DNA of 64,000 bases from JAXHMB01 sp034521755. GTDB lineage: Bacteria > Bacteroidota > Rhodothermia > Balneolales > Balneolaceae. The stretch is taken from positions 620,001 through 684,000 of the forward strand of contig JAXHMB010000004.1 of the NCBI GenBank assembly GCA_034521755.1, written 5' to 3'. Positions 26,509 to 35,757 of this stretch are shown here, piece by piece. The notes beneath the pieces were generated by a model. That model was not told where the DNA came from, did not search any database, and saw nothing but the letters and a program-made list of their open reading frames with translations. The first letter of the stretch is position 1. Each line of letters starts with the position of its first letter. Position numbers and translations under genes: made by a program.

Positions 26509-27517
26509 GATAAAATATTGTCCTGGTACATTAGCTGAAGGATTTGATACTTATAGCCAAACATGTCTTAAAAGGGTTTTTTATGGAAAAAAAGTAAATC
26601 ATATTCTTCCTTATAATGCTCCTGATGTTAGTGAGAGTGATGCGGAGCTCTTTCGAAAAAACCGTAAAAGATTGTCAATTTCGGGGGTTCAGGAAAAGGT
26701 GTCGTTGGTGCTGGATAAGAATAAACTACGGCTTACCCAAGATGGTGAACAAGGAAGATATATTTTGAAACCTATTCCCAGGGATTTACGAGAAGAGGAT
26801 CAGGTTCCAGCTAACGAGCACTTGACGATGCAAATAGCCAGACAAGTGTACGGAATTGAAACGGCAGAAAACGCGCTAATTTTTTTTAAAAATGGTGATC
26901 CTGCTTATATAACAAAGCGATTTGAAGTTAATAAAGATGGTACTAAAAGAGGAATAGAAGATTTTGCAACTCTTGCAGGACATACCGCTGAGACCGATGG
27001 TCGTAATTTTAAATATGATTATAGTTACCAAGAAGCAGCTGAGTTGATTGAAGAGTTTATTCCAGCTTATCAGGTAGAAATGGAAAAATTTTATAGCTTG
27101 GTACTGTTTAATTACCTAATTGGTAATGGAGATGCACATCTAAAAAACTTTAGCATAATTGAGACGCCCCAAGGGGATTATAAGCTTAGTCCTGCTTATG
27201 ATTTAATTAATACTAGCTTACATGTGGATGATTCTGCATTAGCGTTAAAAGATGGTCTATTTAAAGATTTTGAAACTACTGATAGTTTTGAAGCGAATGG
27301 CTTTTATGCCTATGATGATTTCTATGAATTTGGAAAAAGAATCGGAATTGTTAAATCTAGAATGGAAAAAATTCTTAAAAAGTTTATGACCGAACAGGAA
27401 AAGGTTCATGAACTTATAAACCACAGTTACCTAAATAAGGATATGAAAGAAAACTATAGGGCAAGGTATATGGATAGATTAGGTGCTATAAATTATTCCT
27501 TTTCTAAAGGAAATTAA
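26483..27517 (+). CDS. HipT-like serine/threonine kinase toxin
   Basis: 344 residues, lacking the HipA N-subdomain. The Gly-rich loop reads SISG (Ser65-Ile-Ser67-Gly68), the two-serine form found in HipT and not the single-serine form of classical HipA. Catalytic residues are visible: Lys96 in ILKPIPR, GNGDAHLKN (Asp217 and Asn222) and the metal-binding Asp240 in SPAYDL. Alternative ATGs at 26486 and 26495. HipA/HipT kinases phosphorylate aminoacyl-tRNA synthetases (GltX for HipA, TrpS for E. coli HipT); the target here is unknown. Confidence 0.88.
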   Translation: MMRIMSLPEIKYCPGTLAEGFDTYSQTCLKRVFYGKKVNHILPYNAPDVSESDAELFRKNRKRLSISGVQEKVSLVLDKNKLRLTQDGEQGRYILKPIPRDLREEDQVPANEHLTMQIARQVYGIETAENALIFFKNGDPAYITKRFEVNKDGTKRGIEDFATLAGHTAETDGRNFKYDYSYQEAAELIEEFIPAYQVEMEKFYSLVLFNYLIGNGDAHLKNFSIIETPQGDYKLSPAYDLINTSLHVDDSALALKDGLFKDFETTDSFEANGFYAYDDFYEFGKRIGIVKSRMEKILKKFMTEQEKVHELINHSYLNKDMKENYRARYMDRLGAINYSFSKGN

Positions 27518-27634
27518 TTCTGATATTAAATTTCAGATTACTTTTTTGCTCTCCCTTATTCAATCCCTACCCAGTATCTCAAAAGTTTGCCCTAACCAGC
27601 ACAAGTTACAAACTTGCGCTAGTATGTGGGTTAT

Positions 27635-27670
27635 GCGGTGTCGGCGGTTCGATTCCGCCCGGTCCCACGC
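27635..27670 (+). repeat. right 36-bp direct repeat of the tRNA-Phe 3' end, att-like
   Basis: Exact copy of 25491-25526. The 5' part of the tRNA is absent here, so it is a remnant and not a gene. The 2.1 kb between the copies contains only the hipBST-like operon and its control region; no integrase is seen. Confidence 0.8.
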
Positions 27671-27711
27671 AAAGCCCTGTCGTTTCGATTCCCGAAATGC
27701 AGGGCTTTTTT
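27671..27711 (+). terminator. duplicated terminator hairpin
   Basis: AAAGCCCTG pairs with CAGGGCTTT, then six T. A diverged copy of the hairpin after tRNA-Phe, sitting next to the right direct repeat. It may now end the hip operon transcript. Confidence 0.75.
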
Positions 27712-27721
27712 AATATATGCA

Positions 27722-27862
27722 CCCCTCCCGTCCGGATGCTGAATTTGCAGTCGGACGGGTGAAGGGGCAGTATTTAAATTACCACCCACCGGCTACGATG
27801 CTACCACTTTTGTTGCCTTAACCACCTATCGCCCGGTAAGCCTAGCCGCCCGATGGGTGGTA
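27722..27862. repeat. REP-like palindromes
   Basis: A hairpin at 27722-27767 (CCCGTCCG with CGGACGGG) is followed by a longer imperfect inverted repeat: TACCACCCACCGGCT at 27780-27794 and AGCCGCCCGATGGGTGGTA at 27844-27862. The TACCACCCA end recurs near 34114 with ATCGTCCGGC. Non-coding. Confidence 0.65.
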
Positions 27863-27945
27863 CTATTAGCATCCGATTCATTTTCATTTGGTTCTATACC
27901 ATACTCTGCATATATTTGTTACGTGTTACATAACATATACCACAA

Positions 27946-28227
27946 ATGATACGTTCTTTTAGCGATAAGCAGACAGAAACCGTTTTTAATCGTGGACAGG
28001 CAAGGAAGCTGCCTCCGGAGATTCATAAGCGGGCAAAACGAAAGCTTTTGCTTATTCACACTGCCAGCTCTCTGGATGATTTAAAAGTTCCGCCCGGCAA
28101 CCGATTAGAACAACTTTCCGGAGATCGCTTGGGACAGTGGAGCATTCGTATTAACCGGCAGTGGCGCATTTGTTTTGAGTGGCACGAAGGTGATGCGTAC
28201 AATGTTGAAATAACAGATTATCACTAA
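27946..28227 (+). CDS. higB: HigB-like (RelE/ParE superfamily) toxin
   Basis: 93 residues. Family features: IRSFSDKQTETVFNRGQARKLP, LDDLKVPPGNRLEQLSGDRLGQWSIRINRQWRICFEW, VEITDYH at the end, as in Killer/HigB toxins, which cleave mRNA on the ribosome. The toxin gene precedes the antitoxin gene, the usual order for higBA. Antitoxin begins 29 bp after the stop. Confidence 0.92.
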   Translation: MIRSFSDKQTETVFNRGQARKLPPEIHKRAKRKLLLIHTASSLDDLKVPPGNRLEQLSGDRLGQWSIRINRQWRICFEWHEGDAYNVEITDYH

Positions 28228-28256
28228 AAGCCAGCGACTTCAAAAAAAACAAAAAT

Positions 28257-28541
28257 ATGACCGCTCATCCCTTTATACCACCCATTCACCCGGGAGAAAT
28301 TCTTAAAGAAGAATTCCTGGATCCTATGGAAATTTCGCAGCGGGCATTTGCCCGGAGCATTGATGTACCGGCTAATCGCGTTAATGAAATTGTACGAGGA
28401 AAACGAAGTATTACGGGAGATACGGCTATCCGTTTTGGATTGGCCCTGGGTACGAGCCCGGAAATGTGGCTGCGACTGCAAGCACAGTATGAGCTGGAAA
28501 AAGCGCAGGATGAGAGTGATCCGGATCTGGAGGATAAATAA
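28257..28541 (+). CDS. higA: HigA-like XRE-family antitoxin
   Basis: 94 residues with the HigA start IHPGEILKEEFLDPM and helix-turn-helix ISQRAFARSIDVPANRVNEIVRGKRSIT, then FGLALGTSPEMWLRLQAQYELEKA. It neutralises HigB and represses the operon. Part of the accessory island. Confidence 0.94.
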   Translation: MTAHPFIPPIHPGEILKEEFLDPMEISQRAFARSIDVPANRVNEIVRGKRSITGDTAIRFGLALGTSPEMWLRLQAQYELEKAQDESDPDLEDK

Positions 28542-28574
28542 ACGAGTAGTTGCATAAATTTGTCATTAAGAGAT

Positions 28575-29543
28575 ATGGGTAATCAACCAGAACCATATGT
28601 ATTAACAAAGAAAGATGGAGTAATAAAACCATTTAAATCTATATCAAGAGAGGAATTTCAAAGTTTAAAAAACTGAATGGTTTATTGCGTGATTTTGAGC
28701 GTACGCAAGGAATACTACCACTTGTTGAGTCTAATGCCTCTGATTTAGATGGTTTTGTATCTCAGATTGAGAATAAAAATCATGAATTATCAAAGAAGCG
28801 TTTAAGATACTTAAATCAAATGAGTTAAATCGAAAGTTATTGAATTTTTTGGCCTCCGGGCGTCTTTACCTTGATCATACTGAAAAAAGACTGAAACGGA
28901 GTTACGGTAAAACAGTCAGGTAGTAAAAAAATTTATTTATAACAAGTGAAGCATACGATGATTTTTTTGCTTATAGATTTTTTTATCAACTGCGAAATTA
29001 TGTTCAGCATTGTGGAGATGGGATAGACCTCATATCAAATTATTCGAGTTTCAAAGAATTCCCGGCCATATTGATTCGCATGAAATTAACGTACGATTTA
29101 ATCCAAAAAGGCTTCCAGACTTTGGTAATAATTGGAAGCATGTTAAAAAAGATTTAGAAAAAGAAGGAGATAGAATTGAGGTGTATGGTTTTGCTTCAGA
29201 AGTGACAAGGATTTTGAAGGAAGTGAATATGAGGGTTTATTTAGCAGAACTTACCAAACTACAAGAGGCTGGTAATTGGATCTTAGATTTAGTTGAAGAT
29301 GTGTTTCAGTCTGGCAGTCAACCACAGATTGGTACAATAAATAAAAATGGTGAGATCTTAAATGCCAATATCATTGTGCCTCCTCTTGATGTAATTCAAG
29401 TACTTGAAGTCGTTGATTTTAAAAATGACCATTCTAAAATCAATAAAGATTATTTTCCGATGTTTGAGTTTTGTTTTAAACTGCCATGGAATCTACAGTA
29501 CGCAAGCAGTATGCAATTACTTGCCCATCTATTCCCGATTTAA
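28575..29543 (+). pseudogene. broken hypothetical gene
   Basis: A 33-codon frame (28575-28676, YVLTKKDGVIKPFKSIS) runs into a stop at an A-rich run. The next frame then continues for 51 codons (LNGLLRDFERTQGILPLVE, ending at 28828). A further piece (NFLASGRLYLDHTEKRLKRSYG) and then SEAYDDFFAYRFFYQLRNYVQHCG follow after two stops near 28920. The longest open part is 29010-29543. I read these as one gene of about 300 codons with several frameshifts. Family not recognised; no signal peptide or membrane helix. Confidence 0.6.
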
Positions 29544-29692
29544 AAGTTACAGGTAAGAAGAAGGAGAAAGTTATTGACAAGGCTGAACAAAAATTTAAAG
29601 AAATATTACGAGAGCACCTTGAGCATGAGATTAGACCACCAGTTCCATTGCCTTGGCGGGAGCAATACAAATTGATCGTAGGGAATATATAA
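29486..29692 (+). CDS. small hypothetical protein, possibly HicB-like
   Basis: 68 residues, overlapping the end of the broken gene by 58 bp in another frame. YAITCPSIPDLKVTGKKKE followed by an amphipathic helix (KVIDKAEQKFKEILREHLE) is weakly like the partial RNase H fold of HicB-type antitoxins. There is no HicA-like gene next to it. It may be real and translationally coupled, or a leftover of the island. Confidence 0.4.
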   Translation: MESTVRKQYAITCPSIPDLKVTGKKKEKVIDKAEQKFKEILREHLEHEIRPPVPLPWREQYKLIVGNI

Positions 29693-29835
29693 CTTGAAAT
29701 AGTGGGATTTAATCTAAGCTGGTATCCTCTTCTATTTCACTTTCATACTTATAAATTTCTTCTCCCTTGGGTATTCTACGGTTATTTTCAACAATCTTTC
29801 ATTGCAAGCATAATTTGTTCACTCCATCCAAGAAA

Positions 29836-30397
29836 CTATTTAGCATTACTTCTGTAGCTTTCGACTAATTCTTGGGGATAGTCTGGAAATCTTTCAATCA
29901 GGTTTTTAGGAGTTCGGAACCTGATCTTATTTGGGGCGGAACTGACGTATGTTACATTAATGATTGGTGAAGAAACTTCATTGTGAATTATCCGATTTCG
30001 AAATCTGCTGAGTTGTTCTACGAACTTTTTATCGTGTTCATTAATTACTTTAGCTAATTCTGTTTTATAGAATTTGTTCTCTTGTATTCCGAGCAGTTGT
30101 TTTTGTTCAGGCTCCTTCTTAGAAAGTTTAGCAACACTAGTCCAACTCATGTTGAAGAGCGTTTGATAAATGTTTATATTTGTGCTCTTTGTCATGTAAA
30201 GGGTTATACCCTTCTGCCATCTTCCCGATTTCTTTGTCATATGCGATATAACATAAAAAGCCTGCAAAATAATCGTAGAATGACATCATATTGAAGATCA
30301 GATCATCAAAGAAGTAACTAAGTCTAAAATTAAACTGCATTTCTCTGTGGACATAATCCGCATAAGGACCATTGGCTATGTGAGATATTTTTTCCAT
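29836..30397 (-). pseudogene. HEPN-like hypothetical protein, frameshifted
   Basis: The N-terminal frame starts at 30397 (MEKISHIANGPYADYVH, FRLSYFFDDLIFNMMSFYDY). Near 30140-30190 the sequence continues in a second frame (SWTSVAKLSKK to the stop at 29836). The joined product would be about 180 residues, all helical. The segment FRNRIIHNE carries R-N-x3-H, the RX4-6H motif of HEPN nucleases. HEPN proteins often serve as toxins or defence RNases. One base change breaks the frame, so either decayed or a sequencing error. Confidence 0.55.
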
Positions 30398-30577
30398 GTA
30401 ATCATTTCAGAAGCTCTGCATGGTAATGAACTGGACTTAACCGATGAATGAGTCCATACCTTAACAGATAAATATCATTTTGCATCCTTGATTTAAGAAT
30501 TTTCGGATATAGTCCAAGGTAAGAGGAGGTATACGCCCTTCAACTCGGTTAAGGTCTGTCTTTCCAGTTTCCAATCC
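30398..30577. other. short non-coding gap
   Basis: 180 bp between the HEPN-like gene start and the 3' end of the decayed restriction gene. No frame, hairpin or repeat recognised. Confidence 0.5.
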
Positions 30578-30852
30578 TCACTTCCAAATCTCATCTATCT
30601 CTCCCATTATCCGATCCGTCTCCATCAGGGCGACGATGATTTTTTGATAGTGCTGAATTTCATCGGTACTCAGTTCCCGGTCGCGGCGGTCTTTAAGCCA
30701 CTTTTCAGCCGGCTGGTAGCCGCCGATATAGAAGTTCCAGGCCTTTTCGGGGACGTTGCCGAAATACTGCTCGTTGTTGATTTGTATTTTGCCCAAGCCG
30801 TTCTCCGGGATAGCGGTGGTCGTCGCCGGTGTGTGTAGCTGAAGGGGCGGCC

Positions 30853-30935
30853 TTGTCTTCGACTTCGTCCCGATCAGTGTCGGGACTGCGCTCAGACTGA
30901 CGGCCTGAGTTGCCGGAGGCAACACCCTCTTCTTC
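30853..30935. repeat. REP-like repeat inside the restriction gene (second insertion)
   Basis: Contains CCCGAT-CAGT-GTCGGG-like hairpin and GTTGCC-GGA-GGCAAC. It falls in a region where the family sequence should run on without interruption (between LYEEE and the QYFGNVPE part), which suggests an inserted repeat. Confidence 0.5.
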
Positions 30936-31231
30936 GTAGAGCATAAAACCGGGATCGGTTTTGGTGAGGCGCTTGGTAATTTTGTTGGGGCCCGGCTCGG
31001 GATAGGTGGTGATGAATTCATCCACCACCGGATGCTCCAGCAGATGAATCTGCCGCAGCTCTCCCCCCAGTTCTACTAATTGCCAAAACGTTTCGGCATC
31101 GGTGGGATAGGGCACGCGCGGAAAGTCGATTTTGAGAAACTCTTTGTATTTCTCGCGGTAGGTGGGGGAATGCAGTACGGCGTAGATATAATCCAGCAGG
31201 TCGATGGGCGCGAAGGCGGCCCTGCCTTCAT

Positions 31232-31343
31232 TACTGGCATCGCGAGGAGCGCCAGCGACGCGGCGATCTCCTTGTGCGTTATTGGCCTTCTCATTGGGAG
31301 ACTGCCGCGCTCCATTCTCTTCGTTCTTTTCGCTCGCAGTGAC
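31232..31343. repeat. relative of the 128-bp dispersed element, inserted in the restriction gene
   Basis: TACTGGCATCGCGA at the left and CTCGCAGTGACAGG at the right mirror the internal ends of the elements at 2665 and 38050 (TACTGTCATCGCGA and CTCGCAATGACA), and CGGCGATCTCCTT and GGGAGA are shared. On the minus strand it stays open and would add about 37 residues (ASEKNEENGARQSPNEK and so on) to the protein. Confidence 0.65.
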
Positions 31344-34027
31344 AGGTTCTTTTTCCGGGGTGAACCGCAGCCCCAGCCCGTCGGCAATTTCCTGTACGAT
31401 TTCGGCATCCAGGTTGGGTTTGCGCTCGGGCTTGCCGTCGAGAGTTTGTTGTCCATTATTATCAGGATATAAGTAGAGAGGAGCTGAATATCCTTTAGCA
31501 TAGGCCGTTCCTAAAATGTGAGCATCAATTAATTTATTACTAACAAAAATATTGGCAAAATCACCCACAACACATTGCCTTTCAAGTGCAAGATTATCAT
31601 CTAACATGTGTCTTCATGTATCAAATCTCTTGGGCGCCCCATAATACCATTCGAAAGCCCAGTATAGTTGGCATATTTGTAGTCAAATGGACGATAATCT
31701 ACTTCAACAATTTGAGAATCATTTTTTATAAGATCTTGAGCTGATCTTTCGACTTTATGACTATTTTTAGATTTAATGTCATACTTATTGATTATTTCGG
31801 AAGTGTTGAGCTCTAATAAATCCTTTTTTTGAGTTTTGGCTTCTAATTTACTGTCAACTATAGTAAAGTCATCAAACTCTGTTGCTAATCCAGATAGATT
31901 TTCTTTGAATAACTCTTGAACAAAAAAGCCATCTTTGATATTCTATCTGTTGCTCTAAAGTCTTATAGGTACAAAAAAGTTATAGGGCTTATGTACTCTT
32001 AGTTGGTTCCATATTCAGATATCAGAGATAGAATTATATCAAGCAAGTTATATTATATTTATAGCTTCTTAGCTTTCAGGAATTCAGAGTAATAAACATT
32101 AGCTAGTTTGTATTATTATTTTTCTCTGCTGACTTTATTAACAAATTGATTGATACACCTTGTTGTATATCAAATACATTTTCATCTTTTTTGCCCGTTT
32201 TATCAACGAGATTTCTAGCTGCATTTCCATGAAGGTTAAGGATAAAAATCTTATCAAATGTATTAGCTAGGTGCTTTCCTCATTTTTCTGTGGATTAAAC
32301 CATCTAAAAAACCATTATTGGTAATATAAGCTAAAACTCCTTCCCCATTTTTTTCTATAAAGTGTTCTCCGTAGCGTATGAATTTGATGTAATCATCTGA
32401 AAGTGGTTGTATGTTTCTCTCATTGAGATCTTTTTTATAATCATCCATTAATTCCTCAACCCATTCAGATTTATTGCTACTACTAACTGAATAGGGTGGA
32501 TTTCCCATTACGACCATCACGGGCGTATCGCGTTTCACGTGATTGGCCTGGTTTGCTTCTTCACTCAGCCAGCTGGCAAAGAGGGTGCCGGTATCGGGGT
32601 GGTGCTCTTCCAGGGAGTTGGTCAGATAAATGCGGAAGCGCTGCTTGGCCTCGCGGTCGTAACCGGTTTCGCGCAGCAGCATATCCAGTTTCAGATGTGC
32701 CATAGCGTAGCTGGCCATTAGCAGCTCAAAACCGTTGAGGCGCGGAATGAGGTCATTTTCCACGTAGCCGGGCCACAGGCCTTCCTGTCCCTCAAAGCCC
32801 GAGCGAATCTGTTTAATCACTTCCGCCAAAAAGGTGCCCGTGCCGGCTGCGGGGTCCAAAATCTGCACTTTGTGCACTTCGCGCTCTTCCTCTTTATAGC
32901 CGCTGTTCTTCCGGCCGTCCTTTCACATCCGTCTTTACATTTCACGGTGGTTTTGGAGGTGTCGGCCAGTCCGTCTTTCAGGTTAAATTCCTCTTTCAGG
33001 ATATCATCCACCGCCCGCACGATAAAATTGACCACCGGCTCGGGAGTGTACCACACGCCGCGGCTCTTGCGCAGGTCGGGATCGAATTCAGCCAGGAACG
33101 TTTCGTAAAAGTGAATGATCGGATCATTTTGCTGGGTAGCTTTCCCGAAATCTTTGAGCAGGGCTGCTACATCGGTAGCTCGAAGATATCGGCCAGCGCA
33201 TCTACCACCCACGTGATGCGGTCGTCCAAATCGTAGCCGGCAATATATTGGAAAAGTTTACGCAGAAAGGGATTGGTTTTGGGTATCAGTTCGGCTGCTT
33301 CGTGACGGCTGAAGGTATCGAGGGTGGGATCGTGCAGCCGTGCGGCAAACATGCCGTAGGCTATGGTCTGGGCATAAATGTCGGCAAATTCTTTGGCGTC
33401 AATATCGTGAATAAGCACGTCTTTGAAGGCCTCCATCTGCTCGCGCAGTGAATTATTGGCGGCTTCGTTGGCTTGCCCGTCTTTGGCATCGCTCTCCAGC
33501 GCTTTTTGGATGATGGTAGCCAGCAGGCGTGCTTTTCCGGCCATCATCTTGGAGAGCTTGGCCGACGAGCGGATGGTCTGTCCGCGCGCGGTGGCAAAAT
33601 CTCTGATCAGGTCGCGGAATTCATCGAACTTGTCCGGCCTTGGGATAATTTTACCCCCTTCAATATCGGCAATGCGGATGGAGGTGATGAAGGTGTCGTC
33701 CCGATAAAAACGGAAGTCGAGATAATCAGTAAAAATATAGGGATCGTGGGTGGCTTTGTAGCGGTCGAATTGTTCTTTGTGTTTTTTCTTTCCGGCCAGG
33801 TCGTCATCACCGATGTCTTTGGCTTCGATAAAACCCACCGGGATGTTGTTTTTGGTGAGGATGTAGTCGGGAGCGCCGTGTTTGTAGCGGGCAGGCTCGT
33901 TGGTTACCAACACATTGTTGAGTAAGGCTTCCAGCAGGTTTTGAAGATCTCCGCGGTAGCTGTGTTCTCTCGAAATACCTGTTTTAAAACGCTTGTTCAG
34001 GTTTGCCAGATATTCTGTTATGGTCAT

Positions 34028-34329
34028 ACGCTGTACAGTTCTCGGTGAATAATGATAAAAGGAAATGTAATAAAAATACGGCAGATGGTAAGAGCCGGGT
34101 TTAAACCTGTTATTACCACCCATCGTCCGGCAAATCCGCCCACTCAATGGAGTACTCGTTTTTACTTAGTGATGTGCCCAAACCATTTATGGCCAGGCAA
34201 TTTTTTTATAAAATTACTGGAATATTAGAAATTTTTAATATATCTTTATTAGAGAATCTTAATATTTGTTATAAGGACATTATATTAAACATCTACAGGA
34301 CTAAGTGACTAAATACGACGGATAAAACC
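34028..34329. other. intergenic region between the island and the receiver gene
   Basis: 302 bp. It holds a REP-like piece at about 34113-34131 (TTACCACCCATCGTCCGGC), like the one at 27780, and then an AT-rich stretch (34200-34280) that probably contains the promoter of the receiver gene. It marks the right edge of the accessory island. Confidence 0.5.
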
Positions 34330-34755
34330 ATGAAAAAAAATACGGCTAAAAACGTGCTGATTGTCGAAGATGACATGCTTCTGTCATTGGTAGAAGAAAG
34401 ACTTATCCAAAAACTTGGACATAATGTAGTCGGAAAGGTGACTACAGGTAAAGAAGCCATAGAAAAGAGCAAAGAACTTAGCCCCGATTTAATTATGATG
34501 GATATTATTTTGAAGGGCGAAATGGACGGGATTGAAGCGATGGAAAAGATTCGCGAAGAATCCGAAGTTCCGGTCATCTATTTATCAGGCAACTCTGACC
34601 GCTACAATTTTGAACGCGCCAAAAAAACGCAGTTTACTGATTACCTGGTAAAACCTATTACCTCGAAGGATTTAAAAAAACCGATGGATATTGCTTTTAG
34701 TAATGATGTAACAAGCAATGTGGAAAATGTCACTCGTTTTCAAAAGACTGCTTAA
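34330..34755 (+). CDS. stand-alone response regulator receiver protein
   Basis: 141 residues made only of a receiver domain: acidic pair VEDDMLL, phosphorylation site Asp58 in LIMMDIILKGEMDG, Ser/Thr switch in IYLSGNSD, and Lys in DYLVKPIT. The short C-terminal tail has no output domain. The cognate kinase is not in the window. Its stop overlaps the stop of the convergent oxidoreductase gene by a few bases (TTAA). Confidence 0.92.
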   Translation: MKKNTAKNVLIVEDDMLLSLVEERLIQKLGHNVVGKVTTGKEAIEKSKELSPDLIMMDIILKGEMDGIEAMEKIREESEVPVIYLSGNSDRYNFERAKKTQFTDYLVKPITSKDLKKPMDIAFSNDVTSNVENVTRFQKTA

Positions 34756-35756
34756 TGAGACCGATGATTTAAAAGGATATTCCCCACCTGTTCACCATTT
34801 AAGATCTTGGTGATTTCTTTGTCCAGTTCTGAAAGCGTACATTTTCTGTGAATAGATTCAAGGAAATCGAGCTTCCATTCGTTAGCTAGTTTCGCCCATA
34901 TTTTTTCCCGTCTTGGCATCAGACAAATGCCGGAGTCAATACCCATTAAAGCAATTCCTCTTAATATAAATGGATAGATACTGGTATTAAGCTCACCGCC
35001 AAGGATATTGCCGCAGCAGGCAACCGTACCATTGTGTTTGGTTTGACGAATAACAGCATCGAGCATGCCCCCGCCTACGGTGTCAATGGCACAGGCCCAA
35101 CGGCTCGAGAGCAGGGGGCGGTCAGGCACAGCAGTAACGGTATCGCGATGTATTACTTCTGAAGCTCCCAGTGATTTTAGAAATGACTTCTGGTCCATTT
35201 TTCCGGTAGCTGCAATAACATTGAATTCTTCTTTTGCCAGCAGCCCCACGGCAAAACTGCCCACGGCACCGGTTGCCCCGGTGACAAGTGCAGGCCCATC
35301 ATTTGGGATTGTTTCATTATGCAAAATATGATGTAATCCATAAGCAGCGGTAAATCCTGAGGTTCCGTAAATCATACTTTCTTTAAGGGAGAGATTCTCA
35401 GGCAGTGGTACAATCCAGTCGCCCGGAACCCGTATATATTCACCAAAGCCCCCGGAGGTATTCTGCCCTAAATCAAAACTGGTTACAATCACTTTATCTC
35501 CTGCAGAAAATCGGGAGTCGGTACTTTCCTCAACGATGCCTGCTGCATCAACACCGGGAGTATGCGGGAACTGCTGGGTAACACCTTTGTTGCCGGTGGC
35601 TGAAAGAGCATCTTTATAGTTGAGAGCAGAATAGTGCACACGAATCAACACATCGTTATCCGGTAAAGAGTCAACAGATCGCTCTGTGACTTCACGATGA
35701 TAGGATCCGTCATCCCGTTCCGAAACGACCAGTGCCTTAAAAGTCTTACTACTCAT
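34752..35756 (-). CDS. YhdH/YhfP-family quinone oxidoreductase (acrylyl-CoA reductase-like)
   Basis: 334 residues of the zinc-free MDR superfamily. HYSALNYKDALSATGNKGV is the YhdH/YhfP start motif, PHTPGVDAAGIVEES follows, and GATGAVGSFAVGLLAKE is the NADPH Rossmann motif. Homologues reduce acrylyl-CoA or act on quinones. Third gene of a minus-strand operon (SDR, aldehyde dehydrogenase, this gene) with 1 bp spacing. Confidence 0.9.
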   Translation of the reverse strand: MSSKTFKALVVSERDDGSYHREVTERSVDSLPDNDVLIRVHYSALNYKDALSATGNKGVTQQFPHTPGVDAAGIVEESTDSRFSAGDKVIVTSFDLGQNTSGGFGEYIRVPGDWIVPLPENLSLKESMIYGTSGFTAAYGLHHILHNETIPNDGPALVTGATGAVGSFAVGLLAKEEFNVIAATGKMDQKSFLKSLGASEVIHRDTVTAVPDRPLLSSRWACAIDTVGGGMLDAVIRQTKHNGTVACCGNILGGELNTSIYPFILRGIALMGIDSGICLMPRREKIWAKLANEWKLDFLESIHRKCTLSELDKEITKILNGEQVGNILLNHRSH

Positions 35757-35757
35757 A

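Larger units (their letters stand above)
30578..34027 (-). pseudogene. decayed type II restriction-modification fusion gene
   Basis: The N-terminus (ATG 34027, MTITEYLANLNKRFKTG) holds a PD-(D/E)XK-like nuclease: GAPDYILTKNNIPVGFIEAKD. Later pieces carry an adenine-N6 methylase: VWYTPEPVVNFIVRAVDDIL, motif I DPAAGTGTFLAEVI, motif IV MGNPPYS; the C-terminal specificity region includes PFDYKYANYTG and QYFGNVPEKAWNFYIGGYQ, then KIIVALMETDRIM. This is one Type IIG-like protein of about 1,100 residues. It is cut by frameshifts near 33180, 32900, 32270, several at 31930-32130, and 30830. Two palindromic repeats sit in the coding region (31232-31343, 30853-30935). Non-functional as read. Confidence 0.88.

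Noticed and set aside
30137..30294. Plus-strand frames within the HEPN-like gene
   Set aside because: Shadows of the minus-strand gene; the minus strand carries the coherent helical protein.
25524..34150. Integrase or transposase in the island
   Set aside because: No reading frame with tyrosine or serine recombinase motifs or a DDE core could be found.
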